Source: Schistosoma mansoni (Eukaryota; Platyhelminthes; Trematoda; Strigeidida; Schistosomatidae). From it: 64,000 bases of DNA. This document shows positions 55,401-64,000 of this stretch, one piece after another. The notes beneath the pieces are model-generated. The model saw only the letters and a list, made by a program, of their open reading frames with translations. It made no database searches and was not told the DNA's origin. Position 1 is the stretch's first letter, and every line of letters starts with the position of its first letter. The translations under genes were made by a program, and so were the position numbers. Location: positions 5,731,734-5,795,733 of the forward strand of contig NC_031499.1 in NCBI RefSeq assembly GCF_000237925.1. The letters run 5' to 3'.

Positions 55401-57471
55401 CATTTTGCCTGTATGTTTTCTACCTGTTTAATTAGCTTTTGTGTTTGAAATTTATTTAACTTCCTGGCTTCTATTCGTTATTGGCGTGAAATTCTCAATT
55501 CTTAAATTTAATACATAAAGTTTTATTTGCTTTATGAGTTGCTAATACTTTATTACTTAGTAGGCTGAACATTTTAACATTTCGGTTTAACATCACTGAT
55601 TTTATGAACCTGATTTAAGTCGTACAGTTGATAAACACATTCACTTATTATTTAAGGTTGTGATTACAGTAGATTACATCAAAATATTTAGATTTTCTTT
55701 CACCAAAAACTATCCAATAGATTAGGTATTTTTCTGAAAGTCCGTATACTGAAAGAATAATATTTCCATAATATTGCGATGTTTTTCACATATCGCTTTG
55801 CCGTTAAAAGTTCACATACTATACATCTATGTAACTAATATAGTTAAAATATTTGTTAAATGACTATTTTGCTTAAAATGGTCAGCGACATGTTTGGCCA
55901 GAGATATTTCTCAACTGTTTATTGATAGTGAAAAACGCGTATAACTGTTTTATGTTGCTTATATTCTTATTTCTGTAATACTGTTTTGTAGATTGATAAT
56001 TCATCTTGCCAGCACATATAGTGCCAATAAATTACAAGATAGTTTGCAATAAATCGGATTGTTCTACTTTTAAATTTTCAGCATTTCCATCGTTATCTAT
56101 AAAGCTGTGAATTGTTGGTTATGGGAATTGATTTTTCACATAGTGGATCACAGGTCTAAGCTTTATTCCATTCATTAAGATGGGAACATTTAACTAGTGC
56201 AATCACAGACATTGAAAAAACAGCCTGCGTTTATAACTTGTCAGCAAATCGTCAAATGGTTGCTGAATTTCATTCTATCAGTAATATATTTGTAATTCTC
56301 ATTTTAAAAGTCAAGGACCATTAAACTGGTGGTATGCTTTTTGAAATAATAGTGCAAAATCTTCAAAATTATTATACATCAATAATATATACTTTTATTG
56401 AGCATATTTTTAAGTCTATGAGTCTTATAAAGTATTTATCAAATAATATTTGTTCATGACCATAATTAGTAGGAATTATATAGTGCTCACCGGTGACTTG
56501 CTATAAGATGAATTATCAAGTTTCTGTTGAAAATTAATGGAGGATGATGTTTGACCGTTCTAAAAGTGAGACAGTAATCACACACAACATTAGGTGGTCA
56601 TCATGTTATGTTGTTATTTGGTTAGAATATAAAATATTCAACTATTGGTCTACATGTATCATGTTCACTGCCGGCTGTAATAGTTATCAGTCCTATTAAT
56701 GCTGGGGTTATAGATGTGTACCGCTCAGGAAAAACATATATGTATACACATAAATATTCGTGTATTAGGTTTGTCTCAACCATAAATCATTGTTTCTATA
56801 GTCATTTTATTTGAGTTCTAGTTCATTTATTTGTCGTAGTCAGCAAAGATGACAAATAATCACTGATTGAAGTTAACAATATTCAATAGCTATATCACCG
56901 ATTAAAAGTACGTGTTTAGTATTGATGGTTAAGGTTGATATTATTGTTTTTTGACTGTAAATTCTAGTTTACTCTCAGCTCTCCTTGTGAGTGGGCCGCA
57001 AATGTGTAATTTATTCACCTCACCTCCAATTTTATTCAATTTCTTTTGTCAAAAGCTTCAAAATAAATGACGACAACAATTTTAAGGAAATAACATAAGT
57101 TCACTTCATTTTTCCAAGTTTTCATCAGCTACTTGGAGCCTGTAATTCTTCAAAATCAAATCACGAAAGTAGCCAAAAATTCCTACATAAATGAATTTAG
57201 TGATGTACTAAAAATAAAAATAAACGTCAACAATTGATTAAAATATGTTTGCTATTATTGTTGTAATCCAGGATAGATTTCTCATTAAATTTGGAACTGG
57301 TTAGCTAGGTATGCCTGAATTTCAGAATATTGATTTTATTACTGAGACTCAAACCTAGCACCTTTCGCTTCAAACATCAACTCATTATTTACAGAGTTTG
57401 GATGGCTAGTAGGTTAGTTGATGAGTAAAAATCTATTCACAAGGGTATTTAGAATCTATACATGCTAGCTA
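52401..57471. other. AT-rich intergenic sequence, no gene recognised
   Basis: Only the open stretch at 54065-54304, a scrap of second-family SINE near 55382 (GAAAGCACTGAATGACC) and Sm-alpha scraps near 57340-57380 were seen. Confidence 0.5.
54065..54304 (-). other. Unrecognised open stretch of 79 codons
   Basis: NDMQFLKTTVKSREYPNSIL followed by NRILKTEVKTD has a flavour of the C-terminus of Penelope-like reverse transcriptases (long residue run ending GYP..fI.r.lk), but the match is weak. Nothing else is nearby. Confidence 0.25.
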
Positions 57472-57504
57472 TGTAAGCAAAGATGGATAATGACTAGCAG
57501 TGGA

Positions 57505-57549
57505 ATCCAGGACGCATGTTTCGTCCTATTTGGGACTCGTCAGATGGAT
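57505..57549 (-). ncRNA. Hammerhead ribozyme (Sm-alpha), core intact
   Basis: CTGACGA, GTCC/GGAC, GAAA and GTC are intact. Helix I has one mismatch (ATCCAT/CTGGAT). Confidence 0.82.
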
Positions 57550-57757
57550 TTGCCTGCATCTCAGAGTTGATGTTCACCGTGAGACTCGAATCCAGTCCTT
57601 TTCGCTTCAAACGCCATTGCGTTATCCACTCAGCTACTGAGTCCTGATAACCACTCGCTTGTGAAATGAGGTGAAGTTTGAATTCACTTAGTATTGTTCG
57701 TTTGAATCTTCCTGTTGATGTTTAGGACTGCAACTGGTCAGTCTCTTATTGGCATAT

Positions 57758-58162
57758 TGTTGGGGATGTCAAATCCCCAGAACTTACTTGGTAAATGGCT
57801 TAATCTTGTAGTTTATTTTGAAAATTTGAATTTAGCTGTTTTCGCGCCAAAAGCGCTCTTTTTACCTTCACGTCATATTTCCCACTTGTAAACTATCTTA
57901 AACGCTATTGGTCCATTGTTTCTTTATGTGTGCTATTTACTAATGATGCTCAAGGACAATTTGTTACTGTATAAATGCGCTTGACTTTTCCCCTTATTCG
58001 ATTGCTTGTACTCGGCTGCTTACGGAATACATATATATTCCCCTACTTGCCTTGGACTTCTTCATCTAGTTAGCGGGGCCTGGGACAACCGATTAGAATA
58101 GCTCATTGTGTCATTGGCTTCCGTTCGTTACCGCGGAATCGATTTAGTTTTCAAGCATAACA
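57758..58162. mobile_element. Solo LTR inserted in an Sm-alpha copy
   Basis: 405 bp beginning TGTTGGGGATGTC and ending AAGCATAACA. It is flanked by CATAT at 57753-57757 and 58163-58167, a 5-bp target duplication. Without it the flanks close to the ordinary Sm-alpha text (GGCATATGTGCATAC). TATAAATG lies near 57973. Length and ends suit a BEL/Pao or gypsy LTR; the family is not identified. No internal region is present. Confidence 0.85.
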
Positions 58163-58185
58163 CATATGTGCATACTCTGCGTATT

Positions 58186-58350
58186 GTCCTGGATTCTACA
58201 GCTAGCCACTATCCATCTTTGCTTATAATGCTTTTGAATTAAGGCAATATCGAGGCAATACGCACAGTATGCACATATGCCAACTAGAGACTGACCAGTT
58301 GCAGTCCTAACACATCGATGGAAAGATTCAAACAAACAATACTAAGTGAA
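58186..58350 (+). mobile_element. Sm-alpha SINE 3' part starting at the cleavage site
   Basis: Starts GTCCTGGATTC, within a few bases of the hammerhead cleavage position, and runs to the tail end AATACTAAGTG. It is joined head to head to the reverse copy before it. Confidence 0.8.
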
Positions 58351-59119
58351 TACTGGCTATGGTTAATCAATTGAGATTCTTGACTATCATCAATGTAACA
58401 AATATAGATTAAAACAAAATATGAATACAATAGACTCACTAACTTATTGTCTCTTTTTCACTTTGTACTTTGTTAAGATTCTTCTCCCTTTATTCTATCA
58501 ACTGTTTATTTGTTGTACTAGTTTATCCTTACTTATTATGAAGTTAATCATCTACTAATGAATAAATAAATATGTGACATGAAATGGGAGGTAATCTATT
58601 AAAACAAAAAAAAAAGAAAACATAAAGAAACCAAAATGGAAGTGATTTGAACTTTACCTGGAATTATACATAAGCATACTATTTAGTTCCTTAGTAATAA
58701 ACTATAAGGTCCAGTATCTCTTTGGATTTACTATTTTCATGGTCGTAAATTTTATTCTTTTTCGAGATTAATATATAAAAGAAGAAAAAGGTGAAAAAAG
58801 GTGAAACATAGGCGTATTTATTAATTGTTTGCTTACCTTTTCTCTTATTTCCTGTCTATACATACTACTACTATCATTACTGTTACTTTTTTGTTAATAA
58901 TTAATAATGAAAAAAGGAATTGGATTGGTCAATTATAATGAATAAGTCGTATACAAAGGCTAATATAATTGTATTCAATTCATTGTTTGGATACTTAGCT
59001 ATATATGTATTAATAAGTTTATAACAAAATCACAACTCATTGATTTGCGTCCCTAAAAATGATGGAACTCTGTAACTTGAGATGTTATCAAATATGATTG
59101 TGAATGGTTTGAATTATTA
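58351..59119. other. AT-rich, nothing recognised
   Basis: No ORF, repeat or RNA gene seen. Confidence 0.5.
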
Positions 59120-59227
59120 TTATTTCTGGTTAGCGTTTTTTTAGCGTGTTAGTTTTTCTACGGGATGGGGTCGCTAATTCCATGCTCAACCCTCCTCCTT
59201 TACTCGGGCTTGGGACCGGTAGTAACT

Positions 59228-59800
59228 GTAGAAGAGTTACAGGCGAGGATTGGCAAATCAAGGGCAGCATTTCTAAAATTGAAGAACATATGGAACTCAA
59301 AACAACTGTCAACTAATTTCAATGTGAGAATTTTCAATACGAACGTCAAGGCAGTCCTGCTGTTCGGAGCTGAAACCTGGAGAACTACTACAACCATCGT
59401 CAAGAAGGTACAAGTATTTATAAACAGTTGTCTACGCAAAATACTCAACATTCATTGGCCGGATACTATCAGCAACAGCCTTCTGTGGGAGAGGATAAAC
59501 CAGCTTCCAGCTGAAGAGGAAATTAGGAAAAGACGTTGGAAGTGGATAGTACGTACATTAAGGAAATCACCAATGTGCATTACAAGGCAATCCCTGACTT
59601 GGAATCCGAAAGGGAAGCAGAAAAGAGAAAGGCCGAAGAACTCATTACGCCGGGAAATAGAAGCAGATATGAAAAGGGTGAATAACAACTGGAAAGAACT
59701 GGAAAGGAAGGCCCAGGACAGAGCTGGATGGAGAATGCTAGTGAGCGGCCTATGCTCCGACGAGGGGTAACAGGCGTAAGTAAGAAAGTATGACTGTGAA
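59228..59800 (+). mobile_element. RTE-type LINE 3' fragment, copy 1
   Basis: An open frame of about 180 codons encodes the RT C-terminal end: [63 protein letters not shown] and [14 protein letters not shown], ending CSDEG. The tail is CAGGCGTAAGTAAG. The text at about 59120-59225 before it is another widespread repeat. Confidence 0.82.
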
Positions 59801-60289
59801 TAAAAGCCAATGACTACAGTGCTTTAGTATTGACATACTTCACAAGAATAATAGGAACTCGCTTAACTGTGAACCGTATTTTTTGGTTGTATTTTTAATT
59901 GAGCTGTATTTCTCACTGTACAGTATTCTTGTTTCTTTATTTCTTTCAGTTGTACCATCCATTCATACTCTATTTCTTTACAATATTATCTGTTCATTTG
60001 TATGACGTAAACATTTTTGGTGTGGCATTACTGACTGTACTAAGGTGTGATAGTAATAAGACATTTCTCTCAGACGATCAAGATCTTCAATGATGTATCT
60101 TATCACAACTGAAAAGGGGTATTAGAAAGTCTTCGCTAAAAATAGCACACTTGATCTTACTCCGAGGTTTTCCATCGCCGTTTTCGGGAAGTGCTTGCAA
60201 AACGTCAGTCTGTGTTATACGTTAGGCAATTATCTCTTGAGCTCTGTGATCATGACCTCATATTTCCAAAACCATTACTAATCATTCAT

Positions 60290-60515
60290 TCAGTATTGTT
60301 TGTTTGAATCTTCCCATCGATGTGTTAGGACTGCAACTGGTCAGTCTCTAATTGGGATATGTGCATACTGTTTAAAGCGAAGGTACTGGGTTCGAGTCCC
60401 AGAGTGAACATCAACTCTGAGGTGCAGGTACATCCAGCTGAAGAGTCCCAAATAGGACGAAATGCGCGTCCTGGATCCCACTGCTAGCTACTATCCATCT
60501 TTGCTTGCATTACTA
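60290..60515 (+). mobile_element. Sm-alpha SINE with inverted tail joint
   Basis: A reverse tail (60290-60371) is fused to a forward B-box region (GGGTTCGAGTCCC) and an intact hammerhead at 60432-60476. Confidence 0.85.
60432..60476 (+). ncRNA. Hammerhead ribozyme (Sm-alpha), core intact
   Basis: ATCCAG/CTGGAT, CTGAAGA, GTCC/GGAC, GAAA and GTC are all present. One of the best preserved copies in the window. Confidence 0.88.
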
Positions 60516-60904
60516 ATCATGTTTCTTCTTTGGTAACTCAAGAAGCATCCTTTGTTGATGTGAGAAACTGTGAAGTGACAACTGTCCACACACCTCTTAC
60601 AATATTTGAAATCACCCTGCTCTGCATTTCTTATAACTGAGTGAGTAGATTATCATAGTTCGATCACGAGGCTTTTCGAGGCTACTGTGATTTATGTTTT
60701 GATATTTTCATCGTGGATCTCTTTTTCTATTTAATGTATGGAAAAAACAAGCAAATACATAAACGATTTATAGGAACGATAGGGTTTATAATACAGGAGA
60801 AGGAAGTACTACTTACTTACTCAAATGAATACAAATATAACTATTCCAGATGGTCAGGAGATGAAATAACTTTGTTATTTAAAGAGAATAACGTAAATAA
60901 TCTG

Positions 60905-60955
<51 letters not shown>
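60905..60955. repeat. (AT)n microsatellite
   Basis: About 24 units. Confidence 0.95.
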
Positions 60956-60957
<2 letters not shown>

Positions 60958-60994
60958 CAAATAAACAGTCTGTTTAACAGACAGAGATTTTTTA

Positions 60995-61110
60995 TATATA
61001 GTTGAAATCATGAGTCAATTGAAGCCAGACCATCATGGAAAATCTGGAAGCACTGGATAGCCGTTTCGTCCTATTGTGGGACTCTTCAGCATTGCGCATC
61101 CACGACAGAG
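60995..61110 (-). mobile_element. Second hammerhead SINE family, truncated
   Basis: Left arm plus ribozyme only. The hammerhead at 61050-61095 on the minus strand keeps CTGAAGA, GTCC/GGAC and GAAA; helix I has one mismatch and cleavage would be at ATC. Confidence 0.8.
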
Positions 61111-62435
61111 ATTTGTTTATATTTTGACATTTGGAATGAATCAGGTAGTCATTAGTTCAGTTTCTATTCACTTCTTATTAGGATTTATGTAATATATATT
61201 TTATGTCTTTAAAGAAAATGTATAAACGTAATTTAACAATAAGAAATAAAGAACAGTGATGTATTATTATAATTATATCATTCAGTTTTAGTAAATATAG
61301 ATCTAAAGAATATTGGAGTGCGGTTTTGTTCGATGAGTAATGTAGAATAAATCTGGAGTCACTGAACAGCTGTATCATCCTAGTACGGTACTTTTTAAGT
61401 AATACACATATACAATCCCAACAGTAGTCGAGTTCAAGACATTTAGGCCTCATGATAACGAGTCAACCTTCTGATCACTGAGTTAGAATTCAATGGTTCA
61501 TGTCTCTAGCCTCAGTTACTTCAAACTGTTACTCTTCCAATACGTTTCCATGCTATTTGTCTAACACCCGATACAGCCGAATTTCACCTGTCATAGATTA
61601 CCCCTAATAGTTTGTTGTATAAGTCTACTAAATTTCATGCAAGTAGTTTCTGCTTAAAGCCGTCTAAACAAACATCTGTTCTTGTGATTACTAGGTAATG
61701 TTAATTATTAACCAGTTATTTGAAGAACATTAATTACTTCAAAATTTCACCACACTTTTCGGCGAACTATTTCATATTGTAAATACGGATTAGATTGTAA
61801 ATAGTGAGCTAATTAATTATATATTGGATAGGTTTAAGAACTTGATAATTAACTGACGAATTGACTGATTGAATGTATATTAAAAAAAACTAATAACGCT
61901 CATTTTTATTGGTAGTTTTTTTTGCTTCGGACTTATGTTAGTTGAGGGTACTATTGAAATGTTGAGAGATTTCAACATCTATTTCATTCTTGTATAAGAT
62001 ACAAGACTTCACAAGAGATCACACTCACTATCGGTTGGTGTGGTAGTAAATCATGAATATGTGGTTATGTATAAAACCCACTGCCTACCCTAACGGGGAA
62101 TATTAGTTTATGTAAGAGTGAATGGGAATATGGCTAGAGATGACCCAACAAAAACTTAGTATCGGTCCTTCGTATATAACTTCTTATTCTGTTCCCTTAA
62201 ACTATATTCTAATTGTTTAGCATGTGTTAATACCACTGATACTATTATTTTGATATCTTTACTGTTGATTTCGGTAATTTCGTCATATTGTGCGAGTGTC
62301 AAATGACAACTTGGGCTCACATATATTTATATCAAGCTGTCTAGCTGACTTCAGCCAATATAGTGACTTATCAATGACAACATATCATTGTTTACTTGAA
62401 GAGACCAACTGTTTGAAATTACTGGATTATCACTT
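61111..62435. other. AT-rich, nothing recognised beyond one SINE scrap
   Basis: Apart from the decayed SINE at 61346-61445 no feature was seen. Confidence 0.5.
61346..61445 (-). repeat. Decayed second-family SINE
   Basis: Text from TGGAGTCACTGAACAGCTG to GAGTTCAAGACATTT parallels the arm, ribozyme and B box of the family with heavy decay. Confidence 0.45.
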
Positions 62436-63080
62436 ACTTACTTAGTTACGCCTGTTACTCCCAATGGAGCATAGGCCGCCGATCAGCATTCTCCAATCCA
62501 CTCTGTCCTGGGCCTTCTTTTCTAGTTCTATCCAGTTTTTGTTCATTCTTCTCATGTCTGCCTCTATTTCTCGGCGTAACGTGTTCTTTGGTCTACCTCT
62601 TCTCCGTTGGCCTTCAGGATTCCATGTGAGGGCTTGGCTTGTGGCGCAGTTGGGTGATTTCTTCATTGTATGTCCTATCCACTTCCAGCGCTTCTTCCTG
62701 AGTCCTTCCTCCACTAAAATCTGGTTTGTTCTCTCCCATAGTAGAATGTTGATGGTAGTGTCTGGCCAACGGATCCGAAGTATTTTGCGTAGACAACTGT
62801 TAATAAACACCTGTATCTTCTGGATGATGGCTTTCATAGTTCTCCAAGTTTCTGCCCCATACAGTGGAACTGACGTGACATTTGTATTGAAAATTCTGAT
62901 CTTGGTGTTGGTTGACAATTGTTTTGAGTTGCAGATGTTCTTCAGTCGTAAATATGCTGCTCTTGATTTGCCGATCCTCGCCCTCACATCTGCATCAGAT
63001 CCACCGTGTTCATCAATGATGCTGTTCAGATATGTAAAGGTTTCCACATCCTCCAAAGTTTCTACGTCAAGTGTTATCAC
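62436..63080 (-). mobile_element. RTE-type LINE 3' fragment, copy 2
   Basis: The same RT end as 59228-59800 but about 35 codons longer at the 5' side ([20 protein letters not shown]), open throughout, and ending with the tail GGCGTAACTAAGTAAGTAAG. Truncated at the 5' side, as usual for RTE elements. Confidence 0.85.
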
Positions 63081-64000
63081 ACACAGATTTTAATCCGCAG
63101 TAAGCAACCATTTCGCATGATACTCTATGAGTTTGAAAATGGTACCTCTAACCTGATTAGTTTACTCTTGAACTATAAGTTCTACCTCTGTATAACTTAT
63201 TTCTTCATTGTTCTAACTTGTTTATATTTCATAATGAAGTATAGGAAAACCTTTTTTCGTAAATTATTTGTGTCAAAAAGTTTATTTTTCCCATCAACTT
63301 TATTTTTCTTACTGGAACAAAAAATCAATAAATGTCAAATATATTTGCCTAACAGTACAAAATATCCTTTTCTTGGCTGACATATATAAATTAACCACTC
63401 ACTATGTTTCTTTCATGTTTATTTATGTGCAAAATAATGTATGCCATATCCAATATACTGTACAAAAATATACAAGATCGATTAAAAAAAATACTGCCTC
63501 TCATCTGGTTTGCATGGGCCGTTGTTTACTCGCCATCAGAAAACAAACCATTCACATATTCCTCTGTTAACTTCATTCATTCTCTACTTTATTTACTCCT
63601 AAATATCTAGCTATTTGTTGTTTGTCGATATGTTCACACATTTTATTGTTAAGTGTTGTATGTGTATATTGGTAAACAGGAACTATATTCAGTTGGTAAA
63701 CATTTCTGCTCTTTTGTTATTATTTCTTTTAGGGATGTAATCTCTGAGCTGGTTAGTATAATTAGGAAGCTATCATCGTTATTCTCGACAACATATTATT
63801 AATATTTGCTTCATGTAGAAGCGGAATTTTTAGTCATACCACAAATGTTACATCATTCTGTTTTGAAGGCATTGTTTATCTTCTTAGGTTTGTCGTTTTT
63901 ATTTGTTCTAGTATTCCTGTCGAATGTTTTTTAGTTGACTTCTGGTTGTGTGACTGGTTTGGTATCATTTGCATAGGTCAATGATTTGGATTTATGTTAA
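63081..64000. other. AT-rich, nothing recognised
   Basis: Two overlapping short plus-strand ORFs are low-complexity Phe/Leu/Lys-rich and look like chance. Confidence 0.5.

Larger units (their letters stand above)
57472..58190 (-). mobile_element. Sm-alpha SINE, more than one unit, interrupted by a solo LTR
   Basis: In reverse: ribozyme (57505-57549), tRNA-like head, linker and the tail of a preceding unit, the last interrupted by the LTR at 57758-58162. Again a head-to-tail arrangement of units. Confidence 0.85.

Noticed and set aside
63006-63610. Overlapping plus-strand ORFs of 68-124 codons
   Set aside because: AT-driven Phe/Leu/Lys composition in a region without other gene signals; the first overlaps the RTE fragment.

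Overview
The window looks like a blood-fluke (Schistosoma-type flatworm) nuclear genome. It is AT-rich, repeat-dense, and full of hammerhead-ribozyme SINEs of the Sm-alpha kind, CR1- and RTE-type LINEs and a Ty3/gypsy LTR element. Its genes combine introns of 28-45 nt with introns of several kb. The species cannot be resolved by eye.

Three host genes can be read. (1) A meckelin/TMEM67 gene (ciliary transition-zone membrane protein) runs on the minus strand from its ATG at 25604 past the left edge. Thirteen exons were placed by reading frame, splice sites and order of homology to human meckelin as remembered; one small exon between 11893 and 16669 was not found. The first five exons sit within 0.7 kb, separated by introns of 28, 32, 37 and 36 nt. 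The rest are spread over about 24 kb of transposon-filled introns. (2) A two-exon ATP synthase epsilon-subunit gene lies on the plus strand at 30658-30950, about 60 bp downstream of a LINE tail. (3) A complete six-exon gankyrin/PSMD10 gene (26S proteasome assembly chaperone, 240 aa) lies on the minus strand at 33658-40125.

Layout: 1-25604 is meckelin with introns holding ten or so Sm-alpha copies, five recognisable copies of a second hammerhead SINE family, a young-looking LTR retrotransposon (2972-7372), a rearranged CR1 copy (22250-24112) and a 200-bp assembly gap. 26245-30600 is a CR1-type LINE with an inverted 5' part. 30658-40125 holds the epsilon-subunit and gankyrin genes with some repeats. 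41398-47560 is a stack of minus-strand CR1-type LINEs. 47560-64000 has no recognisable gene: decayed LINE pieces, more hammerhead SINEs, a solo LTR and two RTE 3' fragments.

The most unusual signal is the pair of unrelated tRNA-derived SINE families that both carry a hammerhead ribozyme directly after the tRNA-like head. The second family is built as a fold-back: its arms are inverted copies of each other, and one arm is the 3' half of the ribozyme plus the tail. Many Sm-alpha copies also contain inverted joints, one of them within a few bases of the ribozyme cleavage site.
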